Shown piece after piece: positions 51,688-59,768 of a DNA stretch of 64,000 nucleotides. A program made the translations under genes and the position numbers. Every line of letters begins with the position of its first letter. Positions within the stretch are counted from its first letter, which is position 1. Location: the NCBI GenBank assembly GCA_029260515.1, contig JAJDDC010000070.1, positions 434,001-498,000 on the forward strand. Direction: 5' to 3'. Below the pieces are notes generated by a model, which saw only the letters and a program-made list of their open reading frames with translations, had not been told where the DNA came from and did no database searches. The DNA comes from Phycisphaerales bacterium. Its GTDB lineage: Bacteria; Planctomycetota; Phycisphaerae; Phycisphaerales; UBA1924.

Positions 51688-52746
51688 ATGATCAGATACG
51701 CGACGCTGACCGGCCTGCTCTCGCTGGCCTTGCTATCGATGATCATGCTCGCCTCGTGCTCGCGCGAGAGCGGCGCGGGGGCGGGCGAGGTCGTGCTGTA
51801 CTCGTCCGTCGATGACGCGCTGCTCCGCGAGATCGTCGGGGCGTACGAGGACGAGACCGGCGTCAAGGTCCTTCTCGTGGGCGACACCGAGGCGACCAAG
51901 ACGACCGGGCTCGTGCAGCGCCTGATCGCCGAGAAGGGCTCGCCCCGGGCGGACGTCTGGTGGTCGTCCGAGCCGTTCGGGACCGTGCTGCTCTCGCGCG
52001 AGGGCGTCCTGGCGCCGTACACGAGCGGGGCGGGCGAATCGCACTTCGAGGGCGGCTGGCCCGCGGGCCTGCGGGGCGAGCGGGGCGACTGGTACGCCTT
52101 CGCGCTGCGCGCCCGCGTGATCGCCTACAGCACGGAGCGGGTCGAGGACCCGCCACGAACGCTGGCGGAACTGGGCGAGCCCGGGTGGACCGACCGGGTC
52201 GGCATGGCCCGCCCGCAGTTCGGGACGACCCGCGGGCACATAGGCGCACTGTTCAACTCTTGGGGCGAGAAGGCGTACCTGACCTGGCTCCTGGGCCTCG
52301 AGTACCGGCGCGTCCGGCTGTACGACGGCAACGCCTCGGTCGTCCGCGCGATCGCCCAGGGCGAGATCGACGTCGGGCTCACCGACACCGACGACGTCTG
52401 GGCGGGGCAGCGCAACGGCTGGGCCGTCGGGCTGGTCTACGAATCGGTCGATCCCGGCGCCGGCCAGGGGCGATTGGCCTCGCCCGGGGCGATGGTCGTG
52501 CCCAACACCGTCGCGCTGGTCGCGGGCGGGCCGAGCCCGGCGCAGGGGCGGGCGCTGATCGACTACCTGCTCAGCCCGCGTGTCGAGTCGATGATCGCTG
52601 CGAGCGACTCGGGCAACGTGCCGGTGATCCCGGGCGCCGAGCCGGCGCCCGGTCGCGAGATCGGCTCGCCCTGGCGCCCCGACTTCGAGGCGGTCGCCGC
52701 CGACGTGCCCGAGGCGGTCCGCCTCTTCGAGCAGCACGTCGAGTAG
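51688..52746 (+). CDS. Fe(III)-type ABC transporter substrate-binding lipoprotein
   Basis: 352 residues, ATG at 51688; TACCCT lies 6 nt upstream and may be its -10 box. The lipobox MLASC puts the lipidated Cys at residue 24. The fold of the FbpA/AfuA group is seen in VVLYSSVDDALLREIVGAYE, EKGSPRADVWWSSEPF, GMARPQFGTTRGHIGALFN and LTDTDDVWAGQRNGW. It would trap Fe(III) or a small complex outside the inner membrane and pass it to a permease. The permease is not adjacent, but the PotA/FbpC-type ATPase at 12128 is a candidate partner. Other substrates (thiamine, phosphonate, 2-aminoethylphosphonate) remain possible. Confidence 0.85.
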   Translation: MIRYATLTGLLSLALLSMIMLASCSRESGAGAGEVVLYSSVDDALLREIVGAYEDETGVKVLLVGDTEATKTTGLVQRLIAEKGSPRADVWWSSEPFGTVLLSREGVLAPYTSGAGESHFEGGWPAGLRGERGDWYAFALRARVIAYSTERVEDPPRTLAELGEPGWTDRVGMARPQFGTTRGHIGALFNSWGEKAYLTWLLGLEYRRVRLYDGNASVVRAIAQGEIDVGLTDTDDVWAGQRNGWAVGLVYESVDPGAGQGRLASPGAMVVPNTVALVAGGPSPAQGRALIDYLLSPRVESMIAASDSGNVPVIPGAEPAPGREIGSPWRPDFEAVAADVPEAVRLFEQHVE

Positions 52747-52757
52747 GCCCTGGCCCC

Positions 52758-52763
52758 TAGAAT
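52758..52763 (+). promoter_or_regulatory. -10-like box TAGAAT of the M20 amidohydrolase gene
   Basis: TAGAAT (5/6 to TATAAT) is followed by CTCCTCCT and the ATG at 52772 (8 nt). The pyrimidine-rich gap rules out a Shine-Dalgarno sequence. Confidence 0.45.
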
Positions 52764-52771
52764 CTCCTCCT

Positions 52772-53992
52772 ATGCCCGCAAACACGAGCCGTGTGTCCGC
52801 CGACCATCTCCGTGCGCTGATCGACGAGCGTCTGGCGTCGCTCATCGCGATCCGCCACGACATCCACGCCCACCCCGAGCTGGGGTACGCCGAGCACCGG
52901 ACCTCGGGCGTCGTCGTGGACGAGCTCGAGCGGCTGGGGATCGAGCACAAGGCGGGGATGGCGGGGGGGACGGGCGTCCTCGCGTACCTTCCCGCGACCA
53001 CGGGCGAGGGCGCCCACAGCGTCGGGCTGCGCGCGGACATGGACGCGCTGCCGATCCTCGAGAACACGGGAAAGGCGTACGCGTCGAAGACACCGGGCGT
53101 GATGCACGCGTGCGGGCACGACGGGCACACGACGATGCTGCTGGGCGCCGCGGGCGTGCTCGCGGCCCTCGAGCACAGGACCAACCCGGTCACGCTGATC
53201 TTCCAGCCCGCCGAGGAGGGCGGGGCTGGCGGACAGAAGATGTGCGACGACGGCGCCCTGCGGGGCGCGGGCGCGGGCGGGCTGGGCCCCCCGGTCTCGC
53301 GCGCGTACGCGTTGCACGGCTGGCCCATGCTCGAGGTCGGGCAGGTCGGCACTCGACCCGGGCCCCTGCTCGCCTCGACAGACGAGCTGGACGTCGTGAT
53401 CCGGGGCAGACAAGCGCACGCGGCGTACCCGCACCAGGGCGCGGACCCGATCGTCGCCGCCTCGCACGTCGTCGCGGCGTTGCAGACCGTCGCCAGCCGC
53501 AACGTCGCGCCGTACGACTCGGTCGCGGTCACGATCGGCCAGATCAACGCGGGCAGCGCGCGCAACGTGATCCCCTCGGAGCTGACGCTCCACGGCACGG
53601 TCCGCACGATCCGCGAGGACACCCGCCGCCTCGTGCGCCAGCGTGTCCCCGAGATCATCGAGCAGGCCGCGTCCGCGCTGGGATGCCACGCCGAGGTCAC
53701 GCTCCGCGAGGGCTACCCCGTCACGCGCAACGACCCCGACGAGACCGGTCGCCTGATGGGCATCGCGTCCGAGGCGTTCGGCGGCGAGCGGGTGATCGTC
53801 CTGGACCATCCCTCGATGGGCGGGGAGGATTTTTCCTATTACGGCCAGCACGTGCCCGCCTGCTTCGCGTTCGTCGGGGTCCGCCCCGCGGGCGAGGCGA
53901 GCTGGCCCCAGCTGCACCAGCCCGAGTACGACTTCAACGACGACGCGATCACGCCCGGGGTCGAGCTGCTGTGCCGCCTGGCGCTGTCGTAG
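52772..53992 (+). CDS. M20 family amidohydrolase (hippurate/N-acyl amino acid hydrolase type)
   Basis: 406 residues, ATG at 52772. Zinc ligands and catalytic motifs are in order: LRADMDALPI, HACGHDGHTTML, the Glu pair in QPAEEGGAG, and GGEDFSYYGQH near the C-terminus, where the second His of the bridging set lies. The dimerisation domain (RGRQAHAAYPHQGADPIVAA ... TIGQINAGSARNVIP) is typical of the M20D branch, which removes acyl groups from amino acids or their derivatives (hippurate, N-acetyl-diaminopimelate, IAA conjugates). The Cys in HACGHDGH is the usual third ligand-site residue. Substrate not predictable. Confidence 0.92.
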   Translation: MPANTSRVSADHLRALIDERLASLIAIRHDIHAHPELGYAEHRTSGVVVDELERLGIEHKAGMAGGTGVLAYLPATTGEGAHSVGLRADMDALPILENTGKAYASKTPGVMHACGHDGHTTMLLGAAGVLAALEHRTNPVTLIFQPAEEGGAGGQKMCDDGALRGAGAGGLGPPVSRAYALHGWPMLEVGQVGTRPGPLLASTDELDVVIRGRQAHAAYPHQGADPIVAASHVVAALQTVASRNVAPYDSVAVTIGQINAGSARNVIPSELTLHGTVRTIREDTRRLVRQRVPEIIEQAASALGCHAEVTLREGYPVTRNDPDETGRLMGIASEAFGGERVIVLDHPSMGGEDFSYYGQHVPACFAFVGVRPAGEASWPQLHQPEYDFNDDAITPGVELLCRLALS

Positions 53993-54163
53993 GGGCTGGG
54001 CGGTTATTCGTGCGGCGGGCGCGATTTTCGGGCGAACGCCTGGTGGGGATGGCGCGTACGAGACGTCTGTCGGGCCTGATCCCGCGGCGCAAAGCCCGCG
54101 CTGGGGTTGACGGGGCGCCGACCCTAAAGTGGCCCCGGCCCCAGGGCCGACGGGAGGCGAACT

Positions 54164-54646
54164 ATGAACCGGACAACAGCCGTCGGTGTGTGTGTGTTGA
54201 TGGCGGGGACCATGGTTCTCGGCGGGTGCCGCGTCGAGCGGACCCGTGGTCAGCGCAGCCGCGCCCGTGAGATCCAGGGTGTGCTCAACTCGGAGGCGGC
54301 CCGCCTGGCCCAGTCCGACTCGATCGCACGGGAAGACTTCGAGCGCGTGGTGGGGTACTACCACGACCTGACGCTCGCTGTCATCCGGTCGGCCGAGGCG
54401 AGACCCATCCGGGTGCAGGACGCCGAGGACGAGCTGGACCGCCTGGCGTTGGAAGTCCAGGACCTGGGCGCGTTCCAGGACCGGACGCCCCGTGCCCAGA
54501 ACGACTTCGAGCACACGATGGCCAGCGGGCAGATGCCGGCGTGGAAGCAGTGGCGCGGTCGGCGCCTGGTCCGCGAGCGGCGCAAGGCGCTCAACGCCGA
54601 GCAGCAGAAGGAACAGGCGTCGGCCGAGGACAACGGCGACTCCTGA
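54164..54646 (+). CDS. Lipoprotein, function unknown
   Basis: 160 residues, ATG at 54164 with GGGAGGCG about 6 nt upstream. The signal ends in the lipobox VLGGC with the Cys at residue 22. The mature protein is mostly helical: RSRAREIQGVLNSEAARLAQ, LTLAVIRSAEARPIRVQDAE, LDRLALEVQDLGAFQDRTP, then a basic tail. It contains no metal motif and resembles no family I know. A single Cys, high Arg and helix content suggest a small envelope lipoprotein. uvrC starts 98 bp downstream with its own -10 candidate. Confidence 0.7.
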   Translation: MNRTTAVGVCVLMAGTMVLGGCRVERTRGQRSRAREIQGVLNSEAARLAQSDSIAREDFERVVGYYHDLTLAVIRSAEARPIRVQDAEDELDRLALEVQDLGAFQDRTPRAQNDFEHTMASGQMPAWKQWRGRRLVRERRKALNAEQQKEQASAEDNGDS

Positions 54647-54733
54647 GGCCGAGCTTTCGCGCGGGGCGACCCGCGCCAGCGTTCCTGACCCGGGCCGGGC
54701 GAGCCCGCCGCAAGCGCATGCGGCGGCCCGAGA

Positions 54734-54739
54734 TACAAT
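54734..54739 (+). promoter_or_regulatory. -10-like box TACAAT of uvrC
   Basis: TACAAT is followed by GCGCC and the GTG at 54745 (5 nt). It supports the GTG over an ATG at 54718, which lies upstream of the box. Confidence 0.42.
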
Positions 54740-54744
54740 GCGCC

Positions 54745-56178
54745 GTGCCCGACGACCCGGACGCCCCGTTTGTTGACGAGGAGGGCTTCGAGCCCGCCGA
54801 CGCGCCCCCGCCCTGGGGGACCGAGTCGCGCGACGCCCGCCTGGCGCGCCTGCTGCGCACGGCCCGCGACCTGCCCCCCGTCCCCGGCGTGTACCTGATG
54901 AAAGACCCCAAGGGGGTCGTCCTGTACGTGGGCAAGGCCTCGCGCCTGTGCGACCGCGTCTCGAGCTACTTCCTGCCCTCGACGGATCTGGGACCCAACA
55001 AGTCTCGGATGCTCGACGAGCTGCACTCGTTCGACACCCTCCGGTGCGACGGCGACTGGGAGGCGATCCTCGTCGAGAACCGCCTGATCAAGGACATCAA
55101 GCCCAGGTTCAACACGCTCGCGCTCGACGACAAGAGCTTCCCCTACCTCGTCATCACCTCGGGCGAGGACTACCCGCGGGTGTTCGTGACGCGCAACCCC
55201 TCGGGCGTGCGGGCCGATGGCTCGGTGGACCTGCTCGTCAAGAACGGGCGGATCTACGGGCCGTTCGTCTCGGGCAGGGCGCTGCGCGAGGCGGTGCAGG
55301 TGCTCCAGCGCGTATTCAGGTTCCGCACGTGCATGCTGGACATCGAGCACGGTGATCCCAAGAACCGGCGCTTCCGCCCGTGCCTTCTCGCGTCGATCGG
55401 GCGCTGCACGGCCCCCTGCAACGAGTCCATCAGGCCCGAGGCGTACCAGGCGGACATCAACCGCCTGGCGCGGTTCATCGGCTCCAAGCGCTCGACGATG
55501 CTGCGCGAGATGCGGGCCGAGATGGCCGAGGCGTCGGCGGCCCGCGAGTTCGAGCACGCCGCGGCGGTCCGCGACCAGATCCACGCGATCGAGAAGCTCG
55601 ACGAGCGCGCCACCCGCGAGGACAACTGGCAGCCCGAGCAGGAGATCGGCTACATCGACCCGATCAAGGCCCTGCGCTCGCTGCAACGCGTCCTCGGGAT
55701 CGACCGCACGATCCGTTGCGTCGAGGGCATCGACATCGCCCACCTGCAGGGCGGCGAGACCGTCGGGTCCAAGGTCTGCTTCATGGACGGGCGCCCGTTC
55801 AAGAACGAGTACCGGCGTTACCGGATCAAGACGGTCGCCAACGACGACTACGCGGCGATCCGCGAGGTCGTCAGCCGTCGCTACCGCGAGGCCGGCGCGG
55901 GCGAGGCGCTGTACCCCGACGTGATTCTCATCGACGGCGGCCTGGGCCAGCTGCACGCGGCGCTGCAGGCCTTCGAGACGCTCGACACCCGGCCGCCCAT
56001 GGTCATCAGCCTCGCCAAAAAAGAAGAGCTGATCTACGTCCAGGAGAAGTCCGAGCCGGTCCGCCTGGGGCGGAACAACCCGGCGCTGCGGCTCTGCCAG
56101 CAGGTCCGCGACGAGGCGCACCGGTTTGCGCAGCACTACCACCACGTGCTGCGCCGCAAGAAGACGATCGGGGAGTGA
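54745..56178 (+). CDS. uvrC: UvrC-type excinuclease without the C-terminal HhH domain
   Basis: 477 residues from a GTG at 54745 (an ATG at 54718 would add 9). The GIY-YIG nuclease is GVYLMKDPKG, VVLYVGKAS; the Cys-rich region is FRPCLLASIGRCTAPCN; the UvrB-binding UVR motif is EFEHAAAVRDQIHAIEKL; and the RNase H-like 5'-incision domain has its catalytic residues (GIDIAHLQG, LIDGGLGQLHAA, DEAHRFAQHYH). The protein stops right after this domain at KKTIGE, where other UvrC proteins, about 600 residues long, continue with a tandem helix-hairpin-helix that binds DNA. The stop codon is only 9 bp from the end of the convergent dockerin gene. It should still cut both strands in nucleotide excision repair, but DNA contact may differ. 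Confidence 0.9.
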   Translation: MPDDPDAPFVDEEGFEPADAPPPWGTESRDARLARLLRTARDLPPVPGVYLMKDPKGVVLYVGKASRLCDRVSSYFLPSTDLGPNKSRMLDELHSFDTLRCDGDWEAILVENRLIKDIKPRFNTLALDDKSFPYLVITSGEDYPRVFVTRNPSGVRADGSVDLLVKNGRIYGPFVSGRALREAVQVLQRVFRFRTCMLDIEHGDPKNRRFRPCLLASIGRCTAPCNESIRPEAYQADINRLARFIGSKRSTMLREMRAEMAEASAAREFEHAAAVRDQIHAIEKLDERATREDNWQPEQEIGYIDPIKALRSLQRVLGIDRTIRCVEGIDIAHLQGGETVGSKVCFMDGRPFKNEYRRYRIKTVANDDYAAIREVVSRRYREAGAGEALYPDVILIDGGLGQLHAALQAFETLDTRPPMVISLAKKEELIYVQEKSEPVRLGRNNPALRLCQQVRDEAHRFAQHYHHVLRRKKTIGE

Positions 56179-56187
56179 GCCGGGTCC

Positions 56188-56931
56188 TTACGGGCAGCCC
56201 GCCCCGAACGCCTGCAGGAACGAGACGACGTCGGAGAAGTCGTGCACGCCGAACGGGACAGCGGGGTCGCCCGAGGGCTCGCCGGCGGCGAAGGCGGTGA
56301 GGAAGGCTGTGATGTCCGAAAAATCGAGCGAGCCTTGCGGCGCGGCGAGATCCGCGGCGCACGTGACGTCGCGCACGACGACGCGGTCAACCACGCCCTG
56401 CATGCCCGCGGCGTAGGGCGTGACGGCGAAGGCGCTGCTCTGGAGCATCGGGGCGGCGACGTCGAGGCCAGGGTCGAGCGCGTCGAACGCGATGATCGAG
56501 GGGTCGAGGTTCACCACGCCGTAGACAGGCGCGGGGTCGGCGAACACGCCGCCGTCGATGATCAGGCGGTCCATGATCGGTCCGCCGAACTCGGAAATGT
56601 CGCCGAGGATCATCATCTCGCCCCCCCCGAGCGGGAGGTGGACCGTGCCGATCTGGGCGCGGAGCACGATGCCCGGGCCCGCGTGCGAGGCGCGGGTGGG
56701 GGTCTCGGGCAGCAGGTCTGGGGCGGCGGCGAGGTCGATCGTCGCGACGAGGATCAGCCGGTCGCCCACGCGGACATCCTCCAGGCCCGAGTCGCCCGGG
56801 GCGCCGACGAGTTCCTGGGTCACGTGCCCGATCATGCGGACCTCGATGACTGGTCCGTCGCCGGCGGCGGCGAGCGAGGCGGACGCGGCGAGGAGCGTGG
56901 CGGCGGCAGCGATCGGGGTCGTGGTCGGCAT
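56188..56931 (-). CDS. Exported protein with GC-type dockerin
   Basis: 247 residues; ATG at 56931 (GGAG 8 nt upstream) rather than an upstream in-frame start at 56967 with no ribosome-binding site. Signal peptide (MPTTTPIAAAATLLAASASL, cleavage near AAA). The body (VIEVRMIGHVTQELVGAPGD ... GIVLRAQIGTVHLPLGGGEM ... MDRLIIDGGVFADPA) is all-beta and Gly-rich. The tail carries two dockerin units (LDFSDITAFLTAFA, HDFSDVVSFLQAFG) and ends in Gly-Cys-Pro. It is the fifth such gene in the window. It is probably surface-attached; ligand unknown. Confidence 0.82.
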   Translation of the reverse strand: MPTTTPIAAAATLLAASASLAAAGDGPVIEVRMIGHVTQELVGAPGDSGLEDVRVGDRLILVATIDLAAAPDLLPETPTRASHAGPGIVLRAQIGTVHLPLGGGEMMILGDISEFGGPIMDRLIIDGGVFADPAPVYGVVNLDPSIIAFDALDPGLDVAAPMLQSSAFAVTPYAAGMQGVVDRVVVRDVTCAADLAAPQGSLDFSDITAFLTAFAAGEPSGDPAVPFGVHDFSDVVSFLQAFGAGCP

Positions 56932-57008
56932 GGCGGGGTCTCCGGTGTGGTCCAACCCACGATACACGGGGGCGTCCCGGGCCCCCCTCCATCTGTTCGG
57001 ATGGGCCG

Positions 57009-57014
57009 TAGACT
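57009..57014 (+). promoter_or_regulatory. -10-like box TAGACT of the TPR-sulfotransferase gene
   Basis: TAGACT, then CGCCCG, then the ATG at 57021 (6 nt). Shares TAGACTCGC with the boxes at 13246 and 28115. Confidence 0.45.
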
Positions 57015-57020
57015 CGCCCG

Positions 57021-58487
57021 ATGGCCTCCGAGGCGACCAAACAGGCTCTGCTCGAACGGGCGCAGGGGGCGTTCGCGGCGGGCTCGTTCCGGGCCGCGGC
57101 CGACCTGTACCGCCAGATCCTCAAACACGAGCCCAAGAACGCGGGCGTCCACCTCAACCTGGGCAAGTCGCTCGCGTTGGCGGGCGACAACGACGGCGCA
57201 AAGAAGCACCTCCGCGAGGCGCTCAAGACCCGCCCGGACGACCCCTCGGCACTCTCGCAGCTCGCGACGTGCTACCGCCAGGAGGACCGCTTCGACGACG
57301 CGATGCGCAGCGTTGACCGGGCCCTGCGGGCCAACCCGGGCAACGCGTTCGCGCTGTGGACCAAGGCCGACCTGCTCCGCCTCCAGGGCGGGTTCGCCGA
57401 GGCCTGCGAGCTGCTGCGCCCGCACGCGGAGAAACCAAACGCCGACGCGACACTCGTGACGATCTTCGCGATGCTCGCCCGGCGGACCGACGGCGTGGAC
57501 CGCTCGATCGGGCTGCTGCACGCCGTGCTCGAGCGGGCGGACCTCGCGCCAACGCTCCGAGCCCAGGCGCTGTTCCAGCTGGGCGAGATGCTCGACAGGG
57601 CGGGGCGCTACGACGAGGCGTGGGCGGCGTTCGACGAGGCGAACGCGATCCGCCGGCGCCCGTGGGACGCCGACGCGTTCGAGAAGGGTGTGGACAAACT
57701 CATCGCGGGCTGGTCGCGCGAGGCGATCGAGGCGTTGCCGACCTCAACGCTCGACACCCGCGCGCCCGTGTTTGTCGTCGGCATGCTCCGTTCGGGCACG
57801 ACCTTGTGCGAGCAGATCGTCTCGAGCCACCCGCGCGTCGCGGCGGGGGGCGAACTCATGCACATGCGCGACGCGGTCGAGAGCGTGCTGGGCCCGGGCG
57901 CGGACCTGGACGCGGCCCGCGAGCAGGGGCGCATCACAGAGGGATCGCTCACGCGCGCCGGGCGTGCGTACCTCCGCAGGCTCCAGAAGATCGGCCCAAA
58001 GGCGGACCGCATCACCGACAAGATGCCCTACAACTTCCAGTTCCTGGGACTGATCTCGCGGCTGTTCCCGAACGCCCGCGTCGTCCACTGCCTGCGCGAG
58101 CCCCTGGACACGTGCCTGTCGTGTTACTTCCACGACTTCACCGGGAGCCACGAGTACGCGTCCGACCTCGGGCGCCTCGGCGTGTACACCCGCCAGTATC
58201 GGCGCCTGATGGAGCACTGGGGCGGGGCGCTCGACCTACCGATCTTCACGCTCCGGTACGAGGCGCTGATCGCCGACCAGGAGCGGGTGTCGCGCGAGCT
58301 GATCGATTTCCTGGGAGTTGAATGGGACGACGCCTGCCTGCGGTTCCACGAGTCGGGGCGCGCGGCGACGACGTGGAGCTCCGAGCAGGTCCGCGAGCCG
58401 ATCTTCACGTCGTCGGCCGGGCGGCACGCGAACTACGAGGCGCACACCGGGCCGCTCCGCGAGGCGCTGGGCGACCCGGCGACATGA
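57021..58487 (+). CDS. TPR-sulfotransferase fusion protein
   Basis: 488 residues, ATG at 57021. Residues 1-200 are tetratricopeptide repeats (LLERAQGAFAAGSFRAAADL, HLNLGKSLALAGDNDGAKKH and so on). The C-terminal half is a sulfotransferase: the 5' phosphosulfate loop is FVVGMLRSGTTLCEQIVSSH (about 250-269) and the 3' phosphate region is NARVVHCLREPLDTCLSCYF (about 350). Such fusions are very common in planctomycetes and use PAPS as donor; whether the acceptor is a sugar, protein Tyr or a small molecule is unknown. TPRs likely recruit the target. No signal peptide, so it is cytoplasmic. Confidence 0.92.
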   Translation: MASEATKQALLERAQGAFAAGSFRAAADLYRQILKHEPKNAGVHLNLGKSLALAGDNDGAKKHLREALKTRPDDPSALSQLATCYRQEDRFDDAMRSVDRALRANPGNAFALWTKADLLRLQGGFAEACELLRPHAEKPNADATLVTIFAMLARRTDGVDRSIGLLHAVLERADLAPTLRAQALFQLGEMLDRAGRYDEAWAAFDEANAIRRRPWDADAFEKGVDKLIAGWSREAIEALPTSTLDTRAPVFVVGMLRSGTTLCEQIVSSHPRVAAGGELMHMRDAVESVLGPGADLDAAREQGRITEGSLTRAGRAYLRRLQKIGPKADRITDKMPYNFQFLGLISRLFPNARVVHCLREPLDTCLSCYFHDFTGSHEYASDLGRLGVYTRQYRRLMEHWGGALDLPIFTLRYEALIADQERVSRELIDFLGVEWDDACLRFHESGRAATTWSSEQVREPIFTSSAGRHANYEAHTGPLREALGDPAT

Positions 58488-58497
58488 TCGGGAGCGG

Positions 58498-58604
58498 TTG
58501 AACACGAAGGTCGCGAAGCACGCGAAGAGAAGGCAATGGCCCGGTCATCGCACGCCCCCGATGTTCTCCACCTTCTTCGGGTCCTTCGCGCCCTTCGTGT
58601 TCAA
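58498..58604. repeat. Imperfect 34-36-bp inverted repeat between convergent genes
   Basis: Left arm 58498-58533 begins TTGAACACGAAGG and right arm 58571-58604 ends CCTTCGTGTTCAA; pairing continues through GCGAAG/CTTCGC words with a few mismatches and 2-nt gaps. It fills the gap between the sulfotransferase and MRJP-like genes. Words such as CACGAAGG-x-GCGAAG occur in dispersed repeats of many bacteria, recalled from memory. Confidence 0.65.
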
Positions 58605-58614
58605 GTCTTTGGGC

Positions 58615-59757
58615 TCAGCGCCCCGCGACGCCGCTGGCGATGGGGCGGAACCGCACGATGTAATACGGCGGGTGCGAGTCGTTGACGCCGTTGTTCAGGG
58701 GGGCGGCGTTGTGCAGCGCGTTGCACGCGACGTAGACCCAGCCGTCGCGTCCGAAGCTCATCGCGTCGGGCCAACCGAGTTCCGCGCCCGCGAACAACAG
58801 CTCGTAGGAGCCGTCGGGGCGTGTCACGCCGACGCCCGAGGCGCCGAGGTCGGAGATGTAGACGTTGCCCGCCGAGTCCATGGTGATCCCGTCGGAGACG
58901 GCCTTGTCGCCGTACGGCTCGACGCGGGCGTACAGCGAGGCGTCGCTGAGCGACTCGTCGAGCAGGTCGAGCGTGCGGACGCGTGAGAGCGACTCGCCGT
59001 TCATGGCGCCGAAGTAGAGCCACTCGCAGCGCGTATCGAGGACGATGGGGTTGAGGCCGATCATGGCATCGAGCGTGCGACCGTCGATGGTGGTGACCGC
59101 GCCGGGCTCGGCCTCGACGCACGGTCGCCCCTCGAGCACGCGACGCGAGCGCCCGGTGTCAAGGTCCACGACGATGATCGCCGCGGGCGAGCCGCCACCG
59201 CCCATGTCGGCGATGTAGACCGCGCCGTGGCGCCGATCGACGGCCAGGTCGTTGAGCATCGAAGATCTGGAGACCGGCGCCAGGACCGGGATGATCCGTT
59301 CGAGCCGATCGCTGTTGGTATCCCACGCGACGAGCCTGGGCGTGACGCCCGAGCGCCGCCCGTTGTCGAGCATCCAGAGCACGCCCCGTGAATCGCACGT
59401 GATGCCCAGGACCGCGTCGAGCCCGACGCCGTCCTCGTTCGGGTCCCCCTGCCACGCCCCGGGCGGGTAGGGCTCGACGTGCGCATCGCGCGCGTCCGCG
59501 CCCACGACGACGCGACCGACGCGGAAGTCGTTGTCGAGGAACTGGTGCATGGAGACGTACACGTCGCCCGCGGGCGAGCAGGCGATGTTCCCGATGCCTT
59601 CTCGAAGCTCGGCGTACACCTCGTAGCCCGTCGGCGCCCGCCCGAGTTGCCCCGCCCCGGGCGTGCAGCCACCGGCGCCCAGGGTGGCGACACCCACCGC
59701 GACGACGGCGAGTCTCCCGCCGGCGATCGCCATCCCGCTCCTGGTCCGGTTGTTCAT
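58615..59757 (-). CDS. MRJP/Yellow-like beta-propeller lipoprotein
   Basis: 380 residues, ATG at 59757 with AGGGAG 9 nt upstream; an upstream start at 59787 is not supported. Lipobox GAGGC puts the lipidated Cys at residue 31. The propeller has the features of the major royal jelly protein/Yellow family: SMLNDLAVDRRHGAVYIADM, IIVVDLDTGRSRRVLEG, then DTRCEWLYFGAMNGESLSRV and SDGITMDSAGNVYISDL. Insect members include dopachrome-converting enzymes and bacterial ones are secreted sugar-lactonase-like proteins; the ligand is unknown. It is the only lipoprotein of this type in the window. Confidence 0.85.
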   Translation of the reverse strand: MNNRTRSGMAIAGGRLAVVAVGVATLGAGGCTPGAGQLGRAPTGYEVYAELREGIGNIACSPAGDVYVSMHQFLDNDFRVGRVVVGADARDAHVEPYPPGAWQGDPNEDGVGLDAVLGITCDSRGVLWMLDNGRRSGVTPRLVAWDTNSDRLERIIPVLAPVSRSSMLNDLAVDRRHGAVYIADMGGGGSPAAIIVVDLDTGRSRRVLEGRPCVEAEPGAVTTIDGRTLDAMIGLNPIVLDTRCEWLYFGAMNGESLSRVRTLDLLDESLSDASLYARVEPYGDKAVSDGITMDSAGNVYISDLGASGVGVTRPDGSYELLFAGAELGWPDAMSFGRDGWVYVACNALHNAAPLNNGVNDSHPPYYIVRFRPIASGVAGR

Positions 59758-59768
59758 CCGAGGGCTCC

